This document shows positions 8,881-16,397 of a stretch of 64,000 bases of DNA, in pieces. A program made the translations under genes and the position numbers. This stretch comes from Pseudomonas tolaasii NCPPB 2192. Its GTDB lineage: Bacteria > Pseudomonadota > Gammaproteobacteria > Pseudomonadales > Pseudomonadaceae. The stretch's first letter is position 1. Each line of letters opens with the position of its first letter. Under the pieces are notes generated by a model. The model had not been told where the DNA came from and did not search any database. It worked only from the letters and a program-made list of their open reading frames with translations. Where the stretch lies: the NCBI RefSeq assembly GCF_002813445.1, contig NZ_PHHD01000001.1, positions 5,084,001-5,148,000 on the forward strand, written 5' to 3'.

Positions 8881-9933
8881 TCAGCGTGCCTGGGAGGCCT
8901 GCGGTGCGACGACGTCACCTCCGATCACCACCGCCTCGTCATCCAGATACACATCGCAATTGCGCAACGGAATGTCCATATGGCACGGCGTCTTGCGCGT
9001 CCCCCCCACCTCGGTATTCGGCCCGGTGGAGAACAGGAAGTTGCCGTAAAACGCCCGCGCGTCCATGCACATGCCGTCGTTTTTGTCGTGCAGGCCCATG
9101 GCCGTCCACTGCGCCCGTGGCTGCAGGCCCCAGCCGATATGGGAAATGCCGTACACCTCGGGGTCGTTGAAGTACTTCATGTAGTCGCGCAGGTATTCGG
9201 CCTCAAAGCCGCCGTGGATTTTGGTGATAAAGCCCTTCTCAATCTCCAGCGTGATCTTTTCGCGGGTGTAGGTCTTGAACGGCAGCAGAATGTCGCCGAT
9301 ATCCAGCACCAGCACGCCCTCGGCGGTTTCTTCGTTGGGCCAGGAGAACAAAAAGCCGCTGGGCCAGTGGTCCCAACGCCCCGGTTCATCGGCAAAGCCG
9401 TATTCGGTGACTGACGGGTATTGCCCCAGCGCCGCGCGAAAATCGCTGCCGGCGCGAGACTTGACGTGAATCGAGCGCGCCTTTTTCAGCAACTGTTCGG
9501 CGGCCAGCACGCGCACCTTGTCTTCTTCGGTCGGCAGCATGCGCGCCAGCACTTCCGGCGGCTCCACGGCCAACAGAATGCGCGTGCCGGTCTTGAGGAT
9601 CTGCTCCTGCTCGGGCGAATGCAGCAGCATCATGGTGTCGACGATCAGGTCGGCGGCTTCGAGCGCGCGCTGGGCCGCGAGGTTGCCGGTCAACGCGGTG
9701 TCGCCGCAGTAGGCGGTCATGTCGTTGCCCATCGCCTTGGGGTGGTTGAACGACGGCAGCTCCACCGCGTACACCTTGGCGCCCAGACGCTGGGCGGCAT
9801 CCATGGCGGCGCGCACGGTACGCGGGTCGGAGTAATGGCTCTTGAGCACGGCGACGCTCTGGGTCGGATCGACCTTCGACAGCTTCAGCACGTGTTCAAA
9901 CATCTGGGTCAGTTCGCAATCGCTTACCGGCAT
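8881..9933 (-). CDS. nicX: 2,5-dihydroxypyridine 5,6-dioxygenase NicX
   Basis: 350 residues. It opens the 2,5-dihydroxypyridine ring with O2 to give N-formylmaleamate, using mononuclear Fe(II). The residues that bind iron in the P. putida enzyme fall at the same numbers here: H265 in SHIGWG, and H318 and D320 in the HMD motif near the C terminus. It is divergent from nicC across a ~307-bp control region and followed by nicR. Length equals the family's. Confidence 0.93.
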   Translation of the reverse strand: MPVSDCELTQMFEHVLKLSKVDPTQSVAVLKSHYSDPRTVRAAMDAAQRLGAKVYAVELPSFNHPKAMGNDMTAYCGDTALTGNLAAQRALEAADLIVDTMMLLHSPEQEQILKTGTRILLAVEPPEVLARMLPTEEDKVRVLAAEQLLKKARSIHVKSRAGSDFRAALGQYPSVTEYGFADEPGRWDHWPSGFLFSWPNEETAEGVLVLDIGDILLPFKTYTREKITLEIEKGFITKIHGGFEAEYLRDYMKYFNDPEVYGISHIGWGLQPRAQWTAMGLHDKNDGMCMDARAFYGNFLFSTGPNTEVGGTRKTPCHMDIPLRNCDVYLDDEAVVIGGDVVAPQASQAR

Positions 9934-9991
9934 TTTCCTGTCTCCTGTGGGGCTGCACCAAGTTCAGGCATCGCGCTTCACACTAGTGCAT

Positions 9992-10008
9992 TTTTATAGC
10001 GTATACGC
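9992..10008 (-). promoter_or_regulatory. nicX promoter with GCGTATACGC palindrome, candidate NicR operator
   Basis: On the minus strand a TATAAA -10-like hexamer (9992-9997) directly abuts the perfect palindrome GCGTATACGC (9999-10008). A weak -35-like TCGTCA lies 17 bp upstream. A repressor bound here would cover the spacer. The 9-mer AGCGTATAC recurs at 10172-10180 near nicC, which supports one regulator, probably NicR, acting on both divergent operons. Confidence 0.55.
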
Positions 10009-10140
10009 CAATTACTGACGATAAGACCTGAATTGCATGCGGACTGCAAGCGTCGCGCCAAAACGTTACCAATCCACACAAACCTAATATTTAAAGGCTA
10101 CTCAGCGTTACACAGGACAAATACGGTCAAAAATAAATTT

Positions 10141-10182
10141 TATAATCGTGGGCTTCCCATTTCAAAAAATGAGCGTATACAC
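10141..10182 (+). promoter_or_regulatory. nicC operon promoter and second candidate NicR site
   Basis: A perfect TATAAT lies at 10141-10146 in an AT-rich stretch; the -35 region is weak. Downstream, AGCGTATACAC (10172-10182) repeats the nicX-side motif. It would lie after the transcription start, where a bound repressor could block elongation. nicC begins at 10241 behind a GAGAGAGG ribosome binding site. Confidence 0.5.
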
Positions 10183-10240
10183 TTTAAAAACCTTGCGGAC
10201 AGATGCCGCCGAAAATCAAAAAGAGAGAGGATTACGCCCC

Positions 10241-11374
10241 ATGGGAAGCACTCAGAAAATCGCCATCGTCGGTGCCGGCCTTGGCGGTGCCGCCGCCGCC
10301 ACCCTGCTGCAACAAGCCGGCTTTGACGTGGATATCTACGAGCAGGCGCCGGAGTTCTCCCGGCTGGGCGCGGGGATCCACATGGGGCCCAACATCATGA
10401 AAATCTTCCGCCGCATGGGCATCGAAAAACAGTTGGACCTGATGGGCTCGCACCCCGAGCACTGGTTCAGCCGTTGCGGTGAAACGGGCGACTACCTCTC
10501 ACGCATCCCCCTGACCGGCTACGGCGCGTCCTACATCACCGTGCACCGTGGCGACCTGCATGCCCTGCAGATGTCCACCCTCAAGCCGGGCACCCTGCAT
10601 TTCAACAAGCGCCTGGAAACCCTCGAAGAGACCGACACCCAAGTGCGCCTGACCTTCGCTGACGGCCAGGTGACCTACGCCGACATCGTGATCGGCGCCG
10701 ACGGCATCAACTCCAAGATCCGCGAGGAACTGCTGGGGGTGGAAAAACCGCTGTACAGCGGCTGGGTCGCGCACCGTGCGCTGATCCGCGGCGACCAGTT
10801 GGCCAAGTACGATTTGAAGTTTGAAGACTGCATCAAGTGGTGGACCGAAGACCGCCACATGATGGTCTACTACACCACCGGCAAGCGCGACGAGTACTAC
10901 TACGTGACCGGCGTGCCCCATGCCGAATGGGATTTCCAGGGCGCCTTCGTCGACAGCAGTCGCGAGGAGATGTTCGACGCCTTCAAGGGCTACCACCCCA
11001 CCGTGCAGGCGCTGATCGAATCCACCGAAAGCGTGACCAAATGGCCGCTGCGCAACCGCAACCCGCTGCCGCTGTGGAGCCGTGGCCGCCTGGTATTGTT
11101 GGGCGATGCCTGCCACCCGATGAAACCGCACATGGCCCAGGGCGCCGGCATGGCCATCGAAGACGCCGCCATGCTCACCCGGTGCCTGCAGGAAACCGGC
11201 ATCAGCGATTACCGCACCGCCTTTCAGCTCTACGAAGCCAACCGCAAGGAGCGCGCCTCCCGCGTTCAGGCCGTGTCCAACGCCAACACCTGGCTGCGCA
11301 CCCAGGAAGATCCGGATTGGGTTTATGGCTACGACCTGTACGCCCAGCAACTGAAGTCGGGGGTGGCCGCGTGA
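10241..11374 (+). CDS. nicC: 6-hydroxynicotinate 3-monooxygenase NicC
   Basis: 377 residues from ATG 10241 behind GAGAGAGG; the longer frame from 10148 crosses the promoter. It is a class A flavin monooxygenase. The Rossmann motif IAIVGAGLGGAAAATLL is at the N terminus, DIVIGADGINS is the DG motif (~145-155), and GDACHPMKPHMAQGAG (~288-303) is the FAD ribityl-binding motif. It decarboxylates and hydroxylates 6-hydroxynicotinate to 2,5-dihydroxypyridine with NADH and O2. It is first in the plus-strand nicCDEFT operon and overlaps nicD by GTGA. Confidence 0.94.
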   Translation: MGSTQKIAIVGAGLGGAAAATLLQQAGFDVDIYEQAPEFSRLGAGIHMGPNIMKIFRRMGIEKQLDLMGSHPEHWFSRCGETGDYLSRIPLTGYGASYITVHRGDLHALQMSTLKPGTLHFNKRLETLEETDTQVRLTFADGQVTYADIVIGADGINSKIREELLGVEKPLYSGWVAHRALIRGDQLAKYDLKFEDCIKWWTEDRHMMVYYTTGKRDEYYYVTGVPHAEWDFQGAFVDSSREEMFDAFKGYHPTVQALIESTESVTKWPLRNRNPLPLWSRGRLVLLGDACHPMKPHMAQGAGMAIEDAAMLTRCLQETGISDYRTAFQLYEANRKERASRVQAVSNANTWLRTQEDPDWVYGYDLYAQQLKSGVAA

Positions 11375-12168
11375 GCACCTTTCTGTATGGCGGCAACGTG
11401 CAAGCCAACGGCATTCGCCAGCACTACCTGCGCTACGGCGGCAAAGGCCCGGCACTGATCCTGATTCCGGGCATCACCAGCCCGGCGATCACCTGGGGCT
11501 TTGTCGCCGAACGCCTGGGCGTGCAGTTCGACACCTATGTGCTGGATGTGCGCGGCCGCGGCTTGTCGTCGACCGGCCCGGAACTGGATTACAGCGCTGA
11601 CACCTGCGCCGATGACATCGGCGCGTTTGCCGAGGCACTCGGCCTCGACCATTACCACCTGATGGGCCATTCCATGGGCGCCCGGTTTGCCGTGCGCAGC
11701 GCCGTCAAGCACCCCCGGGGCGTCAACCGCGTGGTGCTGATCGACCCGCCTGTTTCAGGCCCTGGCCGACGCGAATACCCGAGCAAGCTGCCGTGGTACG
11801 TCGACTCGATCCGCCAGTCGCTGATCGGCATGGATGCAGAGGCGATGCGCGCCTTCTGCGCCACCTGGACCGAAGAGCAACTGCAGCTGCGCGCCGAATG
11901 GCTGCACACCTGCTATGAGCCCGCCATCGTGCGCGCCTTCAATGACTTCCACAGCGTTGACTTCCACCAGGACCTGCCTCACCTCAACGCCCCTGCCCTG
12001 TTGATGGTGGCCGGGCGCGGCGGTGTGATCCTCGACGAAGACGTGGCCGAAATCCAGGACTTGCAACCGAACATTCAGGTCGCGCGCGTCGCGAACGCCG
12101 GACACATGATTCCGTGGGACGACCTCGACGGCTTTTTCAACGCCCTCGGCGACTTTCTCACCCGATAA
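11371..12168 (+). CDS. nicD: N-formylmaleamate deformylase NicD (alpha/beta hydrolase)
   Basis: 265 residues starting at GTG 11371, which overlaps the nicC stop; a GGGGGTGG stretch serves as ribosome binding site. Nucleophile elbow GHSMGA (~101), a downstream acidic residue in the LLMVAGRGG strand region and the C-terminal His in NAGHMIPWD form the hydrolase triad. It releases formate from N-formylmaleamate to give maleamate. Confidence 0.92.
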   Translation: MSTFLYGGNVQANGIRQHYLRYGGKGPALILIPGITSPAITWGFVAERLGVQFDTYVLDVRGRGLSSTGPELDYSADTCADDIGAFAEALGLDHYHLMGHSMGARFAVRSAVKHPRGVNRVVLIDPPVSGPGRREYPSKLPWYVDSIRQSLIGMDAEAMRAFCATWTEEQLQLRAEWLHTCYEPAIVRAFNDFHSVDFHQDLPHLNAPALLMVAGRGGVILDEDVAEIQDLQPNIQVARVANAGHMIPWDDLDGFFNALGDFLTR

Positions 12169-12182
12169 GAACGGAGACCACC

Positions 12183-12935
12183 ATGCACAAGCCTTACCGC
12201 ATCGGCCAGATCGTGCCGAGCTCCAACACCACCATGGAAACCGAGATCCCGGCGATGCTCACCGCACGCCAGGCCATCCGCCCCGAGCGTTTTACCTTTC
12301 ACTCCAGCCGCATGCGCATGAAGCAAGTGCGCAAGGAAGAACTGGCGGCGATGGACGGCGAGTCCGATCGCTGCGCCGTCGAGCTGTCCGACGCCAAGGT
12401 GGATGTACTCGGTTATGCGTGCCTGGTGGCGATCATGGCCATGGGGCTGGGCTACCACCGCAATTCCGAGCAACGCCTGCGCAAGGCCACCGCCGACAAC
12501 GACGCCAACGCCCCGGTGATCACCAGCGCCGGCGCCTTGATCGAAGGCCTGAAAGTCATGGGCGCCAAACGCATCGCCATTGTCGCGCCGTACATGAAGC
12601 CGCTGACTGAACTGGTGGTCAATTACATCCGCGAGGAAGGCTTTGAAGTGGTGGACTGGCGCGCGCTGGAAATCCCCGACAACCTCGAAGTGGCGCGCCA
12701 CGACCCCGCCAACCTGCCGGCCATCGTCGCCGGGATGAACCTCGAAGGCGTGGACGTGATCGTGCTGTCGGCCTGCGTGCAGATGCAGTCGCTGCCGGTG
12801 GTGGCCAAGGTCGAAGCGCAAACCGGCAAACCCGTGCTGACCGCCGCCATTGCCACCACCTACGCGATGCTCAAGGCATTGGACCTGGAGCCCATCGTTC
12901 CAGGCGCCGGCGCCCTGCTCTCCGGTGCTTACTGA
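12183..12935 (+). CDS. nicE: Maleate isomerase NicE
   Basis: 250 residues from ATG 12183 behind GGAGACC. It belongs to the Asp/Glu racemase superfamily of maleate cis-trans isomerases. The two catalytic cysteines are visible in LGYACLVAIM (~C82) and LSACVQMQS (~C200). It converts maleate to fumarate, the end of the pathway. It lies 14 bp after nicD. Confidence 0.93.
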   Translation: MHKPYRIGQIVPSSNTTMETEIPAMLTARQAIRPERFTFHSSRMRMKQVRKEELAAMDGESDRCAVELSDAKVDVLGYACLVAIMAMGLGYHRNSEQRLRKATADNDANAPVITSAGALIEGLKVMGAKRIAIVAPYMKPLTELVVNYIREEGFEVVDWRALEIPDNLEVARHDPANLPAIVAGMNLEGVDVIVLSACVQMQSLPVVAKVEAQTGKPVLTAAIATTYAMLKALDLEPIVPGAGALLSGAY

Positions 12936-12952
12936 AATGTGCAAAAGACCTC

Positions 12953-12992
12953 TGTGGCAAGCCCGCTCGCCACAAAAAGCTCGCTCGCCACA
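12953..12992. repeat. REP-like palindrome between nicE and nicF
   Basis: TGTGGCAAGCCCGCTCGCCACA followed by a half-copy (AGCTCGCTCGCCACA). It lies inside the operon, in the 92-bp gap before nicF. It might lower read-through or protect the upstream mRNA; that is inference. Confidence 0.6.
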
Positions 12993-13027
12993 GGTCCAGT
13001 GCACTGTTCAGAATTGAGGAGTTGAAG

Positions 13028-13660
13028 ATGAGTGAACAATCCGCCGACGCCAACTACCAGGGCGTATGGGGCAACCGCATCGGCTTCGGCAAAAAGGCTG
13101 CGCTGCTGATGATTGATTTCATGCAGGGCTACACCACCGAAGGCGCGCCGTTGTTCGCGCCGGGTGTGGTCAGTGCGGTGGCCGAAAGCGTCGAGCTGCT
13201 GGCCAGTGCACGCGAGCATGGGGTTGCGGTAGTGCACACCAATATCCGCTACCATCCCGGCCATTTCGCCGATGGCGGCATCTGGGTCAAGAAGGCCCCG
13301 GTGATGAAGGACATGGTCGAAGGCAACCCGCTCGCAGCGTTCTGCGCCGAGGTGCTGCCCCAGGCCGATGAAGTGGTGATCACCAAACAGTACGCCAGTG
13401 CGTTTTTCGGCAGCAGTCTGGCCCCGATGCTGCACGCCCAGGGCATCGACACCGTGGTACTGGCCGGCTGCTCCACCAGTGGCTGCATCCGCGCCACGGC
13501 GGTGGATGCCGTGCAACACGGGTTTCGCACCATCGTCGTGCGCGAATGCGTCGGCGACCGGCACCCGGCTCCCCATGAAGCCAACCTGTTCGATATCGAC
13601 AGCAAGTACGGCGACGTGGTGAGCAAGCAGGAGGCGATGAGCAAGTTCAGGGAGCCATAA
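13028..13660 (+). CDS. nicF: Maleamate amidohydrolase NicF (isochorismatase family)
   Basis: 210 residues from ATG 13028, six bases after GAGGAG. An alternative TTG at 13022 touches the ribosome binding site and is rejected. The cysteine hydrolase triad is readable as Asp in MIDFMQGY (~26), Lys in ITKQYASAF (~118) and Cys in LAGCSTSGCIRAT (~150). It hydrolyses maleamate to maleate and ammonia. Confidence 0.93.
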   Translation: MSEQSADANYQGVWGNRIGFGKKAALLMIDFMQGYTTEGAPLFAPGVVSAVAESVELLASAREHGVAVVHTNIRYHPGHFADGGIWVKKAPVMKDMVEGNPLAAFCAEVLPQADEVVITKQYASAFFGSSLAPMLHAQGIDTVVLAGCSTSGCIRATAVDAVQHGFRTIVVRECVGDRHPAPHEANLFDIDSKYGDVVSKQEAMSKFREP

Positions 13661-13941
13661 CGATTCACCGGGAACCACGACAAAGAGCGTGGTCCTGCGC
13701 AAAACTGTGAGCCGCCCCCGGTTAAAAGGTGGGAGCTGGCTTGCCTGCGATGGCGGTGGGTCAGCAACATCCCTGTTGCCTGACACGCCCTCATCGCAGG
13801 CAAGCCAGCTCCCACAATAGAAAGCCGGTGCAGCTCTCAGTCTTCTGACACTGCCTTTGGACGTCGCTTCTACAGCACTCCGAAGTGCTGGAACAAAAGC
13901 GGCCGTATAAAAACCATAAGTCACCGCCAGGAGACACCCCA
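13661..13941. other. Gap between nicF and nicT, mainly a REPIN
   Basis: The 281 bp hold a REPIN (13729-13815) and no convincing gene. I see no strong promoter, so nicT is probably read from the nicC operon, though the REPIN may weaken that. CAGGAGA precedes nicT. Confidence 0.5.
13729..13815. repeat. REPIN between nicF and nicT
   Basis: Two inverted REP units, GTGGGAGCTGGCTTGCCTGC... and the reverse complement ...GCAGGCAAGCCAGCTCCCAC, face each other across ~45 bp. Both arms are of the GCTGGCTTGCCTGC subtype. Confidence 0.9.
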
Positions 13942-15252
13942 ATGCCCATTGCGAATGCAGCGCCCGCGACCCATGTCGCAGACCCCGTCACCACGCTCTA
14001 CCACAAGATCACCTGGAAGCTGATTCCGTTCCTGTGTTTCTGCTACCTGGCAGCCTATCTGGACCGCATCAACATCGGCTTCGCCAAGTTGCAGATGCTC
14101 GACCAGTTGCACTTCAGCGAAACCGCGTTCGGCCTCGGCGCCGGGCTGTTCTTCGTTGGCTACATCCTCTTTGAAGTGCCGAGCAACCTGGTGCTGGAGC
14201 GGGTCGGCGCGAAAATCTGGATCGCGCGCATCATGATCACCTGGGGCCTGCTCTCGGCCTGCACCATGCTGGTCACGTCCACCACCCAGTTCTACATCCT
14301 GCGCTTCCTGCTCGGCGCCGCCGAAGCGGGCTTTTTGCCAGGGGTTCTGTATTACCTGACCACCTGGTTCCCCACCCACCGGCGCGGGCGGATCATCGCG
14401 CTGTTCATGATCGGCCTGCCGCTCTCCAGCGTGATCGGCGGCCCGCTGTCCGGCTGGGTCATGGCCCACTTTGACAGCGTCGGCGGCCTGCGCGGCTGGC
14501 AGTGGCTGTTCCTGATCGAAGCGGTGCCCAGCGTGCTGCTCGGTGTGCTGACCTTCTGGGCGCTGCCCAATAGTTATCAGCAGGCCAAATGGCTGTCTGC
14601 CGAGGAAAAATCCCTGCTGGAAAGCGAGCTGCGCAAGGACGAAGCCGACGCCACCGGCAGCAAGCACAGCTTCCGCGACGGATTCTTCAACCTCAAGGTG
14701 TGGATGCTCGGCGGCATCGACTTCTCGATCCTGCTCAGCGCCTATGCCATGGGCTTCTGGATGCCGACCTTCATCCGCAATGCCGGGGTCACCGACACCT
14801 TCCACATCGGCGTGCTCACGGCCCTGCCCAGCATCGCCGCGTTGCTGGGCATGCTGCTGATCGGCGCCAGCTCCGACAAACACCGCGAGCGTCGCTGGCA
14901 CATCATCGTGCCGTTTTTCATCGGCGCAGCCGCCATGGCCACCAGCACGTTCTTTACCCATAACGTGGCCGCCACCGTGGCGCTGTTCGCGATTGCCTCG
15001 GCCGCCATCATCGGCGCGGTGCCGGTGTTTTTCAGCCTGCCGGCCACCTTCCTCAAAGGTACCGCCGCCGCCACGGGCTTTGCCCTGGCCTGTTCGGTGG
15101 CCAACATTGCCGGCTTGGTGAGTAATTCGTTGATGGGGGTTGCGATCGATGTCACAGGCAGCAGCGCCGGTGCCTTGTGGTTTTTCGCCGGCTGCCTGAT
15201 CCTCAGCAGCTTCCTGGTCATCGCCTTGCCGGCGAAACTGGTGAACCGTTAA
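13942..15252 (+). CDS. nicT: MFS transporter NicT (anion:cation symporter family)
   Basis: 436 residues from ATG 13942 behind CAGGAGA; an earlier in-frame start (13885) lies in the spacer. About 12 membrane segments, with the family hallmarks YLDRINIGFA after helix 1 and the helix 4-5 motif GAAEAGFLPGVLYYLTTWF. Its place at the end of nicCDEF matches P. putida NicT, a proposed importer of nicotinate or 6-hydroxynicotinate. The exact substrate is not shown by the sequence. Confidence 0.88.
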   Translation: MPIANAAPATHVADPVTTLYHKITWKLIPFLCFCYLAAYLDRINIGFAKLQMLDQLHFSETAFGLGAGLFFVGYILFEVPSNLVLERVGAKIWIARIMITWGLLSACTMLVTSTTQFYILRFLLGAAEAGFLPGVLYYLTTWFPTHRRGRIIALFMIGLPLSSVIGGPLSGWVMAHFDSVGGLRGWQWLFLIEAVPSVLLGVLTFWALPNSYQQAKWLSAEEKSLLESELRKDEADATGSKHSFRDGFFNLKVWMLGGIDFSILLSAYAMGFWMPTFIRNAGVTDTFHIGVLTALPSIAALLGMLLIGASSDKHRERRWHIIVPFFIGAAAMATSTFFTHNVAATVALFAIASAAIIGAVPVFFSLPATFLKGTAAATGFALACSVANIAGLVSNSLMGVAIDVTGSSAGALWFFAGCLILSSFLVIALPAKLVNR

Positions 15253-15279
15253 CAACAATAATTTTTCGGATGAATCACC

Positions 15280-16356
15280 ATGCAAGGCTTCCTGAAAAGC
15301 TGTGCGCTGCTTGTCGCCGTCGGCCTGTGTGCAGGCACGGCGCAAGCGGCTGAGAAAGTCATTTTCGACACCGACTTCAACGTGCTCAACGATGACGGCC
15401 AGGCCTTCATCATGCTCGCCCAGCTGCATGCGCAAAAACGCATCGAGCTGCTGGGCATGACCCTGGTCAGCGGCAACGCCTGGGTTGACCAGGAACAGGT
15501 TGACGCCCTCAAGGCCGTGGAACGCATGGGCGTGGAGAAAGAGGTGGGCGTCTATTCCGGCGCCGCCTACCCGCTGTTGCATGACTTCGCCACCTATGAG
15601 GCAGAAAAAACCCTGTTCGGCGTGGGCTGGCCGGGGGCGTTCAAAAACCCCCGCCCTACTTCACCGTCGCAGTTGATCGCGCCACCGGATGGCCTGGCCA
15701 CTCATACCCAATTGCGCAGCGAAACTGCCGCGCAGTTCATCGTGCAAAGCGTGCGCGCCAACCCCCATCAGGTGACGATTCTGGCAGTCGGCCCGTTGAC
15801 CAACATCGCCCTGGCCATTCGTTCGGCGCCGGACATCGTGCCGCTGATCAAGCGCATCGTGTACATGGGGGGCGCCCTGGAGATTCCGGGCAACACCACG
15901 CCGGCGGCGGAATTCAACTGGTGGTTCGACCCGGAGGCCGCGAAGATCGTGTTGCGCTCGCCGATCGAACACGTGATTTTCCCCAACGACGTGTGCGAGA
16001 AAGTCACCTTCGACAAGTCGGTGTACCAGCGCGTGATTGCACAGAAAGGCGCGATAGCCGACCTGTACAAGCATGAGTTCGGGCCACTGTTCGACAAGGA
16101 CCCGGGCTACCACAGCTTCACCTGGGACAGCTTGCCGGCGTTGTTTTTGGTCAGCCCGCAGATCGTCACCGAGTCTCGTGACTTGTGGGTGGATGTGGAT
16201 GCCACCTTCGGCGCCGACTACGGCCGTGCGCTGGGCTACAAGAAAGGCGCGCCGGTGGGTACGCAGAAAGCCAAGGTAGTATTCGGCGTGGACCAGAAGA
16301 AATTCTGGGACGGCTACGTCAACCTCGTGACGCTGCCAACCCCCGTCAAACACTGA
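15280..16356 (+). CDS. Exported inosine-uridine-type nucleoside hydrolase in the nic operon
   Basis: 358 residues with a signal peptide (hydrophobic ~8-20, cleavage near AQA-AE). Family Ca2+ and ribose ligands are visible: DTDFNVLNDDGQA (~29-41, a variant of DTDxGxDDA), VGPLTNIALA (~168-177), then YMGGALE and EFNWWFDPEAA (~213-223). Such enzymes cleave the N-glycosidic bond of nucleosides, here in the periplasm. It starts 27 bp after nicT with no visible promoter. P. putida has a porin gene, nicP, in the equivalent locus. It may release nicotinamide or nicotinate from their ribosides to feed NicT; specificity is inference. Confidence 0.85.
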   Translation: MQGFLKSCALLVAVGLCAGTAQAAEKVIFDTDFNVLNDDGQAFIMLAQLHAQKRIELLGMTLVSGNAWVDQEQVDALKAVERMGVEKEVGVYSGAAYPLLHDFATYEAEKTLFGVGWPGAFKNPRPTSPSQLIAPPDGLATHTQLRSETAAQFIVQSVRANPHQVTILAVGPLTNIALAIRSAPDIVPLIKRIVYMGGALEIPGNTTPAAEFNWWFDPEAAKIVLRSPIEHVIFPNDVCEKVTFDKSVYQRVIAQKGAIADLYKHEFGPLFDKDPGYHSFTWDSLPALFLVSPQIVTESRDLWVDVDATFGADYGRALGYKKGAPVGTQKAKVVFGVDQKKFWDGYVNLVTLPTPVKH

Positions 16357-16363
16357 CAGTGTT

Positions 16364-16392
16364 GATCGCTCCCACGGGCTGTGGGAGCGATC
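16364..16392. terminator. Perfect 12-bp hairpin between convergent operons
   Basis: GATCGCTCCCAC / GGGCT / GTGGGAGCGATC lies between the nucleoside hydrolase stop and the stop of the convergent rhodanese-lyase gene. U tracts are short on both sides, but position and stem support a bidirectional terminator. Confidence 0.7.
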
Positions 16393-16397
16393 TTCAC

